From JAABRB01 sp963735025 (GTDB lineage: Bacteria > Pseudomonadota > Gammaproteobacteria > Burkholderiales > SG8-39): 64,000 bases of DNA. Of the stretch, positions 44,551-55,249 are shown one piece after another (the first letter of the stretch is position 1; the number at the start of each line of letters is the position of its first letter). The stretch is from positions 1,922,001-1,986,000 of the forward strand of contig CAVTJG010000009.1 in assembly GCA_963735025.1 (NCBI GenBank), written 5' to 3'. The notes below the pieces were generated by a model. It was not told the DNA's origin. It saw only the letters and a program-made list of their open reading frames with translations, and did not search any database. Made by a program: the position numbers and the translations under genes.

Positions 44551-45918
44551 CTAGTCGAGGATTGGAGGCGGGGACCGATGTGCCGCGGTCCCGAGGGGGC
44601 CCGTCAACGAATACCAGTCGAATCCGCGGCTCGCGACCATCCCCGCGGCAATCGCCAGGAATACGAGCGTGGCGCCGAGCACGAGGGCATAGTCCTCCGA
44701 GCCGAGGACGACGTAGAGCGTACCGTACAGCCCGGCATTCCACGCCGTATATCGCAGGGCACCGCGCCAGCTGCCGAACACGTAGCGCGAGTAGAAGGCC
44801 AGCAACAGCGTGCACGCGAGCGCCGCCAGCGCGTAGGCGGGCGTGAAGCCGATGTGTTCGCCGAGCGCAAGCAGCAGCAGGAAGAAGACCGCCAGCGCAA
44901 GTCCGATCAGCGCGTACTGGACAGGATGAATGCGCACTCCCTTGAGGGTCTCGATCAGAAAGAACATGCCGAACGTCAGCACGACGAGGAGAAAGCCGTA
45001 CTCCGTGGCCCGGTACGAGAGGGTGTAGAAATCCACCGGCTCGATGAAGGCCACGCCGAGCGTGTTCGCGCCGTGCTTGCCCGGCTCCGCGAGCAGCTTG
45101 TGCCATTCCGCGGGCGCCCCTGTCGCGAAATGTGTCGTCCGCCAGGTCGCCCGAAAGCCCGAATCTCCGATCTCGCGCTGATCGGGAAGATACCTTCCGA
45201 CGAAGCTCGGGTGGGGCCAGTCGGAGGCGATACGCACCTCGGTCTCGCGCCCGACGGGTGCGATCTCCAGGCGCTCGGTCCCCTGGAGTTCGATGGCGAG
45301 CGCGAACGGCGCCACCCCCGGCCTGGCCGCAGACTCGAGCGCGAGGTGAATCCCGTTGCCGATCCCGCTTGCGCCGACACCAGGCTCGGTGGAGCGCGTC
45401 GTGCCGCGCCAGGTCAGCGCGGGAAGGCCCTTCAGTCCGCGCGGATCGGTGATCGACATGGCCAGCGTCGGGCGCACATACCGCCGCTCGTCGGGACCGG
45501 CCGTCGCCGGGAGCTCGGGGATTTGCACTTCGCCCGTGACGAGGAGCTTCCCCTGATACACACGCGCGGCGTAGATGCCGCGTTGCCGCACCTGCGTGGC
45601 GAATCGACCGTCGATCGCGAGCCGCTCGGGCAGGACGAAGAGCGGTGCGCACGGACGCAGCACGCGCTCACGTCGCGCGTCCTCTTTTCGACCGCCCGCC
45701 GGGATGACCCATTCGAAGACGTAGTGCTCGCACTCGTATGCAACGATCGGCCCGGTAATGCGCTGTGCCTGGGCCATGCTGGCGGCGATGTCCCGCTGGA
45801 CGTTGCCTTGATACGCCTCGCGCTCGCGAACCTTTCCTGCGATCAGCGCGAGCGGTACGGCAAGCGTCAGCGCCAGGCCCGCAATGACGAGCAGTTTCAG
45901 GACCAGCGTGCGCGCCAT
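44551..45918 (-). CDS. creD: CreD-family inner-membrane protein
   Basis: 455 residues from ATG 45918 (GGGGAG upstream). N-terminal helix, large periplasmic domain with DPRGLKGLPALTWRG and LGVAFIEPVDFYTLSYRATEYG, then six C-terminal helices (FFLIETLKGVRIHPVQYALIG). CreD is a cell-envelope integrity protein under CreBC in E. coli; no creBC is here. Confidence 0.9.
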   Translation of the reverse strand: MARTLVLKLLVIAGLALTLAVPLALIAGKVREREAYQGNVQRDIAASMAQAQRITGPIVAYECEHYVFEWVIPAGGRKEDARRERVLRPCAPLFVLPERLAIDGRFATQVRQRGIYAARVYQGKLLVTGEVQIPELPATAGPDERRYVRPTLAMSITDPRGLKGLPALTWRGTTRSTEPGVGASGIGNGIHLALESAARPGVAPFALAIELQGTERLEIAPVGRETEVRIASDWPHPSFVGRYLPDQREIGDSGFRATWRTTHFATGAPAEWHKLLAEPGKHGANTLGVAFIEPVDFYTLSYRATEYGFLLVVLTFGMFFLIETLKGVRIHPVQYALIGLALAVFFLLLLALGEHIGFTPAYALAALACTLLLAFYSRYVFGSWRGALRYTAWNAGLYGTLYVVLGSEDYALVLGATLVFLAIAAGMVASRGFDWYSLTGPLGTAAHRSPPPILD

Positions 45919-46176
45919 AGCGGGCTCCCCGAGTCGATGTTCCACGCGGTACGTTAGCGGGACAGTCGGGCAGGCCGATGGTGGAGTTCCGGGCACAATA
46001 TGGCGAAGTCCGGCCAAAACGGCGGCACCAGCTGGGAGTTGCGCGTGAGCCGGGCCTTTCCGCGCACTCAGTGACCCGGAAGCGTGAACTACGTGAGTAA
46101 TTTCGCGATTCGTCCCCGCTGCGCTTGGCTGCACAGGCATGCGTCACTAAGATCGACTTCAAACGAGTCGCCCGCA

Positions 46177-46683
46177 ATGCGCCCCCACGTAGCTCCAATG
46201 ATCGTGTCGCTGCTTGCGCTTGCAGTGACCTCCGGCACGGTGAGCGCGCAGGCGCGGGCGCCCATCCAGCCGAAGCTCGGCAACTGGGAAGTCATCCAGG
46301 ACCTCACCGCCGAGCAGGTGGCTTCAATCGCCGACGTGCCGCCCCACGTTCTCAAGCGCCTGGGGTACGACCCCGTGGCGAAGACCGTGCGCACCACGCT
46401 GTGCCTCAACGCGCAGACAATGAGTGGGTGGGAGGATCAGGACCGGAAGATTCGCGAGTCCGGCAAGGCGCACTGCATCGACCCGGTCTATAGCGTGGTC
46501 GGCGACACGATGACCATGACTCTCGAATGCACGGCGCCCGTGACGCTGCGAATGCGCACCGTGTACCGGTTCAGCGGCGCGCGCGACGAGTATGAATACG
46601 AGAACGAGGTCATGATCCGGTTGGATGCCAGGGCCTTGACGCGGAGCGTGCACGGTCACGCGCGACGGATCGGCGACTGCTGA
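46177..46683 (+). CDS. DUF3617 periplasmic protein
   Basis: 168 residues. Signal peptide (about 1-25), KLGNWEV near the mature start, two Cys (TLCLNAQ and KAHCIDPVY), then VTLRMRTVYRFSG. These fit the DUF3617 family, secreted proteins of unknown role. ATG 46177 has only a weak ribosome site; ATG 46198 is an alternative. Confidence 0.75.
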   Translation: MRPHVAPMIVSLLALAVTSGTVSAQARAPIQPKLGNWEVIQDLTAEQVASIADVPPHVLKRLGYDPVAKTVRTTLCLNAQTMSGWEDQDRKIRESGKAHCIDPVYSVVGDTMTMTLECTAPVTLRMRTVYRFSGARDEYEYENEVMIRLDARALTRSVHGHARRIGDC

Positions 46684-46700
46684 GCGTATTTGGGATTTTT

Positions 46701-46737
46701 CCCCTCCTTTCCAAGGAGGGGTGCCCGCGAAGCGGGC
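46701..46737. terminator. Convergent double hairpin (palindromic repeat)
   Basis: Stem CCCCTCCTT/AAGGAGGGG (46701-46709, 46713-46721) followed by GCCCGC-gaa-GCGGGC (46723-46737), with TTTTT just before on the plus strand. Between convergent DUF3617 and epimerase genes. This arrangement also occurs as a dispersed palindromic repeat in other bacteria. Confidence 0.6.
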
Positions 46738-46745
46738 GGGGTGGT

Positions 46746-47663
46746 TCACCCACTTGCGCCCAGCAACTCCTCTAGCCCGCTCTCGAGCCCGGTGGCGGGT
46801 ACATACCCGATGTGCTCGCGCAGCCGCGCCGTTGCAGTGGCTGACAACCGGATATCGCCGTCTGCGGCGGGTTCGAAGCGTCGCTCGGCCGTGCGGCCCG
46901 CCGCACGCTCCAGTGCCGCGAGCAAGTCGAGCAGCGTTACGCTCGTTCCGGTGCCAACGTTGCAAACACCGGTCGCCGAGGCGGCCAGCGCCCGCACGAT
47001 CACTTGCGCGATGTCGCCGACGTAGACGAAATCACGTGTCTGCAGACCGTCTCCGAAAATGCGCACGGGCGCGCCGGCGGCGAGCGCCCCGTGCCACTTG
47101 CTGATCACGCCCGAGTAGGGCGATTGCGGATCCTGCCGGGGGCCATACACGTTGAAGAACCGCAGTCCGAGCGCCGGAAGCCGGTAGAGCTCCGCATAGA
47201 GCCGTCCATACTGCTCGTCGATGGATTTCTCCAGGCCGTACGGCGAGATCGGTGCAATCGGAGAACTCTCGGTGAGTGGCAGCTCGCGCGGCATGCCGAA
47301 TACCGCGGCGCTCGACGCGTAGACGACGCGCCGCACGCCTGCTCCACGCGCCGCCTCGAGCACGGTCACGAATCCGAGCACGTTCTGACGGCACGAAGCG
47401 AGCGGGTCGGAGATCGAAGCCGGCACCGATACCTGCGCGGCAAGATGCAACACGTGGCTCGCGCCGGCAATCGCCGCTTGGACGGCGTCCAGGTCGCGTA
47501 TGTCCCCTTCCACCACATCGAGGCGTTCGTGCGCGGCCGGCAGATTGGTGCGCCTGCCATTGGAAAAGTCGTCGAGCACGGTGACATGCGCGCCCGCTGC
47601 GAGCAGCGCTTCGACGGTGTGCGATCCGATGAATCCCGCGCCTCCGGTGACCAGCACGTTCAT
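46746..47663 (-). CDS. NAD-dependent epimerase/dehydratase (UDP-glucose 4-epimerase-like)
   Basis: 305 residues. TGGAGFIGS for NAD, ASSAAVFG and catalytic Tyr/Lys in SPYGLEK, RFFNVYGPRQDP, then DFVYVGDIAQV: an extended SDR of the GalE/WbpP type acting on UDP-sugars. Starts two bases after the glpK stop. Confidence 0.88.
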   Translation of the reverse strand: MNVLVTGGAGFIGSHTVEALLAAGAHVTVLDDFSNGRRTNLPAAHERLDVVEGDIRDLDAVQAAIAGASHVLHLAAQVSVPASISDPLASCRQNVLGFVTVLEAARGAGVRRVVYASSAAVFGMPRELPLTESSPIAPISPYGLEKSIDEQYGRLYAELYRLPALGLRFFNVYGPRQDPQSPYSGVISKWHGALAAGAPVRIFGDGLQTRDFVYVGDIAQVIVRALAASATGVCNVGTGTSVTLLDLLAALERAAGRTAERRFEPAADGDIRLSATATARLREHIGYVPATGLESGLEELLGASG

Positions 47664-47664
47664 C

Positions 47665-49180
47665 CTACGTTTCCCTCCCTATTGATTGCCCATCCAGCTG
47701 TTCCCATCCAACTGCGCGTTCCACTGCGCGGCGCCACTGCGCGAGTCGCGCTGCGGACTCGTCGCGCGACATGACCGGTGCGAAGCGGCGCTCCACATGC
47801 CACTGCGATGCGATCTCGCGCCGGTTGCGCCACACGCCCGTCGCGATACCCGCGAGATACGCGGCGCCGAGCGCGGTGGTCTCGAGAACGCTCGGACGGA
47901 CCACGGGAACGCCGAGCAGGTCCGCCTGGAATTGCATGAGCAGATCGTTCGCGGCCGCACCGCCGTCGACACGCAATTCCGCGAGCTGTATCCCCGCATC
48001 CTGCTCCATGGCGCGCAGCACTTCCGCCGATTGAAAGGCGATGGACTCGAGCGCGGCGCGCGCGAGGTGCGCGTCGGTGGTGCCCCGGGTAAGGCCGACG
48101 ATCGTGCCGCGCGCGTGCGGATCCCAGTGCGGTGCGCCCAGGCCGACGAAGGCCGGCACGAAGAGAACGCCGCCGGCATCCGGAACGCGCGCTGCGAGCG
48201 CTTCGACGTCCGCCGACGCCGCGATGATCCGCAATCCATCGCGCAGCCATTGCACGACGGCGCCGGCGATGAAGACGCTGCCTTCGAGGGCAAACTCCGG
48301 TGAGTCCACCTCCGCCGCCCGGGTCGTGACGAGCCCGTGGGTCGAGGCGATGCGCTCCGCGCCGCAATGCAGGAGCATGAAACAGCCCGTGCCGTAGGTG
48401 TTCTTCGCCATGCCGGGTGCGTGGCAGGCCTGGCCGAACAGTGCCGCCTGCTGATCGCCGGCCACGCCGGCGATCGGGACCTGCGCGCCGAGCAGCTCGG
48501 TCGCCGTCTTGCCGAATGCTCCGGAAGACGGCTTCACCTCGGGCAGCAACGCCCGCGGAACGCCCATAAGGTCGAGGAGGTCGGCATCCCATTCGCCACG
48601 CTCGATATCGAAGAGCATGGTCCGCGAGGCATTGGAGACGTCCGTGACGTGCAGACGCGCCGCCGGAGAGCTTCCACATCAGCCACGTATCGACCGTTCC
48701 GAATGCGAGGTCGCCGGCCACGGCGCGCGCGCGCGCGCCCGGAACGTGGTCGAGCAGCCAGGCGATCTTCGTTCCGGAGAAATACGGGTCGATGACGAGG
48801 CCCGTGCGTGCGCGCACGAGCGCTTCGTGACCCGCCTCCTTGAGGCGCTCGCACTGCTCGGCGGTGCGCCGGTCCTGCCAGACGATCGCGTTGTGGATCG
48901 GCTTACCGCTGGCCCGCTCCCAGACGATCACGGTTTCGCGCTGATTGGTGATTCCGATCGCTGCGAGATCCGCGGCCTTCACCGCTGCGCGTTCGAGCGC
49001 GCCGCGTGCGCACTCGAGCTGAGTGCGCCAGATCTCCTCGGGGTCGTGCTCCACCCAGCCCGGCTGCGGATACAGCTGTCGGAATTCGGTCTGCGCGGTG
49101 CCGACCGCACGCGCCTGTTCGTCGAACACGATCGCGCGTGAGCTGGTCGTGCCCTGATCGAGCGCGAGCACGTAGCTCAT
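47665..49180 (-). CDS. glpK: Glycerol kinase, frameshifted
   Basis: Phosphorylates glycerol to glycerol-3-phosphate. The N-terminal part has LDQGTTSSRAIVFD, ITNQRETVIVWER and DPYFSGTKIAWLL. After LMWKLSGG (near 48663) an extra G breaks the frame; without it the sequence reads SGGRLHVTDVSNASRTMLFD and continues to GDQQAALFGQ and RVDGGAAANDLLMQ. The corrected length is 504 residues, about that of E. coli GlpK. ATG 49180. Probably functional in the genome. Glycerol uptake genes are not in view. Confidence 0.9.
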
Positions 49181-49263
49181 TCTCTGTGTCCCTGCCGCAT
49201 GGCTCGCAACGATACTAGATCTGTCTCGAAATTGCGGCCAGGGTTCTTCACGCAAGAGCGGGC

Positions 49264-49333
49264 GTACGAACAAGGGACGAATGTCCCTTGTATATCCCCG
49301 AACGAACAAGGGGCGCGCCCCTTGTATATCCCC
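49264..49333. repeat. Tandem pair of ACGAACAAGG palindromes upstream of glpK
   Basis: Two units of about 35 bases: ACGAACAAGGGAC-gaat-GTCCCTTGTATATCCCC and ACGAACAAGGGGCGCGCCCCTTGTATATCCCC. The first has an 8-bp stem with loop GAAT (49271-49290); the second is an 18-bp perfect palindrome (49307-49324). They share the ACGAACA head with the repeats after nirS and DUF2249. They sit in the divergent glpK/DUF2889 region, which holds no other feature I could identify. Confidence 0.65.
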
Positions 49334-49449
49334 TCGCTTGCAAGTGCAGTCGCATTTATGAGATGGGTTCCAGCTTTGGGCTGTGCACATGCTGGGCGAC
49401 GTCGGCACTATGTTAAAATTTGCCGCTCTGCACAATCGGCAAGCGAATC

Positions 49450-50017
49450 ATGCCTCTGCCCGCTCCCGTCGGATCCCGCACCCTTACGCACCAGCGCCGC
49501 ATCCAGTTCGAAGGCTATCGCCGCGCGGACGGCCTGTACGACATTGAAGCGCATCTCTACGACGTCAAGCCCACCGATTTCACGCTATCGACCGGACTTC
49601 GGCCGGCCGGAACGCCCGTCCACGACATGTGGATCCGTCTGACCCTGGACGCGGGATACCGCATCGTTGCGAGCCGTTGCCCGAACCGAGGCGATGCCCT
49701 ATCCGGGTGTCTGCGAGCGCGTCACGCCCGACTACGGGAAGCTCGTCGGACTGAATCTGCTGAGGGGCTTCCGTAAGGCGGTCCACGACCTTTTCGCGCA
49801 CGTGAAAGGGTGCACGCACCTGAACGAGATGCTGCTCCAGTTTCCCACCGCGGCGATCCAGGCGCGCGCGGCGGAGCAGCTCGACAGCGATGACGGTCCC
49901 GGTGGCACGCAGCCGTTTCAGCTCGACCAGTGCCACGCACTCGACACGCACGGCGAGATCGCGGAGCGCTATTACCCGAAATGGTTCCGCGGCAAGCGTC
50001 CCGAGCCGGTCGAATAG
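49450..50017 (+). CDS. DUF2889 protein, frameshifted
   Basis: Read across one frame change near 49667 it is about 188 residues: THQRRIQFEGYRRADGLYDI, HLYDVKPTDFTL, VHDMWIRLTLDAGYRI, then ARTEAMPYPGVCERVTPDY, GLNLLRGFRKAVHDLFAHV and GCTHLNEML. This is the DUF2889 family, cytosolic and uncharacterised. The span is 3n+1, so one surplus base fits. Confidence 0.8.
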
Positions 50018-50114
50018 CGGCTCGCGCCGCGTTGACCGGGGTCATTGCGGCGCACCGACCATCGGCAGGAGACTCGTGCGCGAGTAGGCGGGTTCGCAGA
50101 GGAGGACAGCTTCG

Positions 50115-51283
50115 GTGAAGATCCACGAATATCAGGCGAAGGAAGTGCTGCGCAAGTACGGCGTGCCCACGCCGCGCGGGATTCCATGCTTCTCGGTCGA
50201 GGAGGCCGAGGACGCGGTCAGGAAGCTCGGCGGCAAGGTCTGGGTCGTGAAAGCGCAGATCCACGCCGGCGGGCGCGGGAAGGGCGGCGGCGTGAAAGTC
50301 GCGAAATCCCCCGAGGAAGTGAAGAGCTGGGCCGGCAAGATTCTCGGCATGCAGCTGGTGACGCATCAGACCGGTCCCGAAGGACAGAAGGTGCGCCGCC
50401 TGCTGATCGAGGAAGGCGCGGACATCAAGAAGGAGCTCTATGTCGGCATCGTGGTCGACCGGGTCACGCAGAAAGTCTGCGTGATGGCGTCTTCCGAGGG
50501 CGGCATGGACATCGAAGAGGTCGCCGCCTCGACACCCGAAAAGATCCACAAGGTGTTCATCGATCCGGGGCTCGGATTGACCGACGTCCAGGCCGACGAA
50601 ATTGCGCAAAAGATCGGAATCCCTGCCGCCAGCATCGCGAAAGCGCGCGTGGTGCTGCAGGGTCTCGCGCGGGCGTTCTGGGATACCGACGCGGCGCTGG
50701 CGGAAATCAATCCGCTGATTCTCACCGGCTCGGGCGACGTCATCGCGCTCGACGCGAAGATGACCTTCGACGACAATGCCCTTGCGCGCCATCCGGAGAT
50801 CACCGCGATGCGCGACATGGACGAGGAGGACCCGTTCGAGATCGAGGCGTCCAAGCACGATCTCTCCTACATCTCGCTCGACGGCAACATCGGCTGCATG
50901 GTGAACGGGGCCGGTCTCGCCATGGCCACGATGGATACCATCAAGCTCTACGGCGCCGAGCCCGCGAACTTCCTCGACGTCGGCGGCGGCGCAACTGCCG
51001 AGAAGGTCACCGCGGCTTTCAAGATCATGCTGTCCAACAAGAAGGTCAAGGCGATCCTCGTGAACATCTTCGGCGGCATCATGAAATGCGACACCATCGC
51101 CTCCGGCATCGTGAGCGCGGCGAAGGAGGTCAAGCTCGGCGTGCCGCTGGTGGTGCGCATGAAGGGCACCAACGAGGACATCGGGCGCAAGATCCTCGCC
51201 GATTCGGGGCTGCCCATCATCACCGCGGACAACATGGCGCAGGCTGCCGAGCGGGCGGTCGCCGCCGTCAAGGGGGCCGGCCG

Positions 51284-51287
<4 letters not shown>
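50115..51287 (+). CDS. sucC: Succinyl-CoA synthetase, beta subunit
   Basis: 390 residues. ATP-grasp N-domain (MKIHEYQAKEVLRKYGVPTP, VVKAQIHAGGRGKGGGVK) and C-terminal CoA-ligase domain with NIFGGIMKCD. Catalyses the substrate-level phosphorylation step of the TCA cycle with SucD. Starts with GTG; GGAGG about ten bases before. Stop overlaps the sucD ATG. Confidence 0.97.
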
Positions 51288-52171
<884 letters not shown>

Positions 52172-52228
52172 GTAGCGGGCCGCTGCAGATTTGCAGCGCC
52201 CTGCGAAGGGTTCGCCGTAGCGACTCGT

Positions 52229-52990
52229 TCAGTGGGTTCGCAGTACCTCGAGGTACACGGCATGCGTCTCCGTCGAAGGGGCGACACCCAGCTCCTCGGA
52301 GATGAGTTTGCGGCAACGCTCGTACACCCACAGTGCTTCGGCGCGGTTGCCCGCGGCAGCATGCGCGCGCATCAGCAGCTGGTATCCCGTCTCCCGGAAC
52401 GGCTGCATCGCCACCATCTCCTGAACGACGTCAATGGCGACCGTGGGCTCACCATTCCAGATATAGGTCTCGGCAAGACCTTCGCTGGCGCGCACGAAAA
52501 TTGATTGCAACCGTTCGCGATGCTGCTCCACCCACGGCCCCGATTCGCCAACGAGAAACGGCCGGCGCGCGATGTGGTAGGCGACCTGCGACGCTGCCCA
52601 TGCATCCCTCCATTTGCGGGCCTTGAGAAATCCTTCAGCCTCGTGGACAGCGTCGGATGCCGCTTCAATGTCCACCCAGGCGTCCGTCGGCAGCTGCAGC
52701 TGATAGCAGCCCAACGCGCTGGACAGACACTCCGACTTCTCCAGGCCGGCCTTTGCGAGCAGCACGCGCAGCTTGCTGATGATCGAATGCAGCGCAACGT
52801 CCCACGCCCGCGGAAGCTTATCCGGCCAGAGCATTGTCGCCAGCTCGTCCCGGCTCACCGCATGCCTGCGGTCGATCGCGAGTCTCACGAAGGCAAGTAA
52901 TCCCTGTTTACCCGGAAACGCGACCTGGTCGATGAACCTGCCCGTGTGCTCGATCGTGACCCGGCCAGTAAGATAGAGGCGTAACTGCAT
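52229..52990 (-). CDS. SARP/BTAD-type transcriptional regulator
   Basis: 253 residues from ATG 52990. An OmpR-like winged helix (about 1-95, GKQGLLAFVRLAIDRRHAVSRDEL) is followed by a bacterial transcriptional activation domain of tetratricopeptide type (YIWNGEPTVAIDVVQEM, ETGYQLLMRAHAAAGNRAEAL, ISEELGVAPS). Short, without the ATPase or TPR extensions of larger relatives. Likely controls a nearby gene, perhaps the divergent DUF1059-methyltransferase-nitrilase row. Confidence 0.85.
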   Translation of the reverse strand: MQLRLYLTGRVTIEHTGRFIDQVAFPGKQGLLAFVRLAIDRRHAVSRDELATMLWPDKLPRAWDVALHSIISKLRVLLAKAGLEKSECLSSALGCYQLQLPTDAWVDIEAASDAVHEAEGFLKARKWRDAWAASQVAYHIARRPFLVGESGPWVEQHRERLQSIFVRASEGLAETYIWNGEPTVAIDVVQEMVAMQPFRETGYQLLMRAHAAAGNRAEALWVYERCRKLISEELGVAPSTETHAVYLEVLRTH

Positions 52991-53083
52991 TGCAATTATT
53001 CTATTACACGCATTCTCCAAGGTTTGTCCAAGGCCGCCCCAAGAGGCGGTGCCGATCATCCAACGCGCAAGGAGGTGAATCCC

Positions 53084-53269
53084 ATGGCCGGGAAATTAGT
53101 CAAGTGCGATTGCGGTTTTGTGGTGCGTTCTGATAACGACGACGAGCTCGTCGCTGACCTGCAGAAGCACGCAAAGGAGCACCACAAGATGGACCTGAGC
53201 AGAGAGCAGGTCCTCGCGATGGCGCAGCCCGATACCGGAAGCAACCCGGGCGCAGAGCGCAAGGCTTAG
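53084..53269 (+). CDS. DUF1059 small protein
   Basis: 61 residues: MAGKLVKCDCGFVVRSDNDD, then HAKEHHKMDLS. The CDCGF motif and the His cluster are typical of DUF1059, a small probable metal-binding protein. Strong ribosome site AAGGAGGTGAA. Divergent from the BTAD regulator. Confidence 0.85.
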   Translation: MAGKLVKCDCGFVVRSDNDDELVADLQKHAKEHHKMDLSREQVLAMAQPDTGSNPGAERKA

Positions 53270-53318
53270 GGGATTCCCCTCCTTTCTTTCGACCCGATCG
53301 ACTTGAAAGGAGAGCGTG

Positions 53319-54188
53319 ATGATTTCGACGACAGATGCACCCCGCTTCGATGCGGCGAAGTACAAGGAAACGACGCGGCAGCAATGGCAGTCGGCAGCGA
53401 AGGCCTGGAATGACTGGGGGCCCTTCCTGCGGGAGTGGCTTGGTGAAGCGACCGAGGTGATGCTCGACATGGCCGGCGTCAAAGCAGGTGATCGCGTTCT
53501 TGACGTTGCCGCCGGCGCGGGCGACCAGACACTGCAGGCCGCGGACCGTGTCGGACCCGATGGTCAAGTACTTGCCACCGACATCTCCTCGGCCATCCTG
53601 GAATTGGCCGCTGAGAACGCCCGCGACGCCGGATACGGAAACGTGCAAACGAAGATTCTCGACGGCGAGAATCTCGATGTGCCGCCTGCGAGTTTCGATG
53701 CCGTCATTTCGCGCGTGGGGCTCATCTATCTTCCGGATCAGCAGGCCGCATTGCAGAGCATGAAGCGCGCGCTCAAGCCGCTCGGACGCGTCGCGGCAAT
53801 CGTCTATTCCTCGCCGGAACGGAACCCCTTCTTTTCCATTCCCGTCTCGGTGATTCGCGCAAAGGCAAAGCTTCCCCTGCCGTTGCCTGGTCAGCCTGGG
53901 CCGTTCAGTTTGGGTGCTGCCGGTGTTCTCGAGGAGGCATTCAGGAAAGCGGGCTTGCGCAGCGTGAAGAGCACGGCCGTGGCGGCGCCGTTGCGTATGT
54001 CGTCTGCAGCCGAGTGTGTTCGCTTTGAGAAGGAATCGTTCGGTGCATTGCACCAGATGCTGTCGGGCCTGGATGCTCGGGGCAAGGCTGCAGTGTGGGA
54101 GGAAATCGCCGACAATTTACGCCAGTTCGAGACCAAGGACGGCTTCGAAGGCCCCTGCGAATTGGTCGTTGCCGTGGGCAGCAAATAG
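53319..54188 (+). CDS. Class I SAM-dependent methyltransferase
   Basis: 289 residues. UbiE-like: WNDWGPFLREWL, motif I VLDVAAGAGDQTLQAA, DISSAILELAAENAR, then LKPLGRVAAIVYSSPE. Ribosome site AAAGGAG. The substrate is unknown; the C-terminal half differs from ubiquinone methylases. Confidence 0.85.
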   Translation: MISTTDAPRFDAAKYKETTRQQWQSAAKAWNDWGPFLREWLGEATEVMLDMAGVKAGDRVLDVAAGAGDQTLQAADRVGPDGQVLATDISSAILELAAENARDAGYGNVQTKILDGENLDVPPASFDAVISRVGLIYLPDQQAALQSMKRALKPLGRVAAIVYSSPERNPFFSIPVSVIRAKAKLPLPLPGQPGPFSLGAAGVLEEAFRKAGLRSVKSTAVAAPLRMSSAAECVRFEKESFGALHQMLSGLDARGKAAVWEEIADNLRQFETKDGFEGPCELVVAVGSK

Positions 54189-54237
54189 CGTCGACGCAGC
54201 TGATCGCCGCATGGCGGCGATCAGGTTGCGGACAAGC

Positions 54238-54279
54238 GGGTTGCATATTGTGGGTTGCATATCGCGGGTTGCATATTGC
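54238..54279 (+). repeat. Three tandem copies of a 14-bp unit upstream of the nitrilase
   Basis: GGGTTGCATATTGT, GGGTTGCATATCGC and GGGTTGCATATTGC run without gap and end 14 bases before the nitrilase ATG. Each contains the near-palindrome TTGCATAT. It could be a regulator-binding array or simple slippage. It covers most of the leader. Confidence 0.75.
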
Positions 54280-54292
54280 GAGGAATTGCTGC

Positions 54293-55249
54293 ATGGGACG
54301 TATAGCTGTTGTTCAGAAGCCTCCGGTTTTCCTGAATCGCGCCGAAACGCTCAAGAATGCTGTGAGCGCCATCGACGAGGCTGTCAAAGGCGGGGCGCGA
54401 ATGATCGTATTTCCGGAAGCTTACATTCCGGGATATCCGGCCTGGATCTGGCGGCTTCGCCCGGGAGGCGACCTGGGGCTCTCGGAACAGCTTCATGCTC
54501 GGCTGCTGGCGAATTCAGTCAGTCTGGACGGTGACGATCTGGCGCCGCTTTACCAGGCCGCAAGGGAGCATAAGGTCACCCTGGTTTGCGGCATCAACGA
54601 GCGCGACGCAGAGTTCAGCCGCTCCACCATCTACAACACTGTTGTGATGATCGGGGCGGACGGCAGCCTGTTGAACCGCCACAGAAAGCTCATGCCTACC
54701 AACCCGGAGCGCATGGTATGGGGATTCGGCGATGCCTCGGGGGTCAAGGTGCATGAGACACCCTGTGGCCGCGTTGGCACACTTATCTGCTGGGAGAACT
54801 ACATGCCGCTTGCGCGGTGCGCGCTGTACGCGCAAGGCGTGGAACTCTACATTGCACCGACCTATGACAGCGGCGATCGATGGCTTGCAACGCTTCAACA
54901 CATTGCGCGCGAAGGAGGCTGTTGGGTAGTCGGGAGCTGCGCCGCTTTTCAGGCCCGCGATCTTCCTGATTCCGTCCCCGGGAAAGCCGGGCTCTACCCG
55001 AATCCGGACGAGTGGGTCAATTCGGGCGACTCGGTGGTTGTTGCGCCGGGGGGCAAGATCGTCGCGGGGCCGATGCGCAAGGAACATGGGATCGTGTACG
55101 CGGACATCGACCTCGAGCAGGTCGGCGTCGCTCGGCGCAGTCTTGATGTCGTTGGACATTATTCGAGGCCGGACATCTTTCAGCTTCACGTCAACGCATC
55201 ACCGCTCAACCCCGTAGTGTTCGAAGAATCAAAGTCATTGCGGAAGTGA
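54293..55249 (+). CDS. Nitrilase superfamily hydrolase
   Basis: 318 residues. Catalytic triad Glu (FPEAYIPGYPAW), Lys (NRHRKLMP) and Cys (LICWENYMPLAR) are in place, with the aliphatic/arylacetonitrilase-like CWENYMPL signature. Hydrolyses nitriles to acids and ammonia; cyanide-type substrates cannot be excluded. ATG 54293 was chosen over in-frame upstream codons because they run through the tandem repeat. Confidence 0.88.
   Translation: MGRIAVVQKPPVFLNRAETLKNAVSAIDEAVKGGARMIVFPEAYIPGYPAWIWRLRPGGDLGLSEQLHARLLANSVSLDGDDLAPLYQAAREHKVTLVCGINERDAEFSRSTIYNTVVMIGADGSLLNRHRKLMPTNPERMVWGFGDASGVKVHETPCGRVGTLICWENYMPLARCALYAQGVELYIAPTYDSGDRWLATLQHIAREGGCWVVGSCAAFQARDLPDSVPGKAGLYPNPDEWVNSGDSVVVAPGGKIVAGPMRKEHGIVYADIDLEQVGVARRSLDVVGHYSRPDIFQLHVNASPLNPVVFEESKSLRK

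Noticed and set aside
48718..48738. GC dinucleotide run in glpK as a functional repeat
   Set aside because: Simple low-complexity codon usage (Ala/Arg) within a conserved gene.
50032..50045. TTGACCGGGGTCAT before sucC as an FNR box
   Set aside because: Three mismatches to the consensus and no -10 at the right distance; sucCD is not expected to be FNR/DNR controlled.
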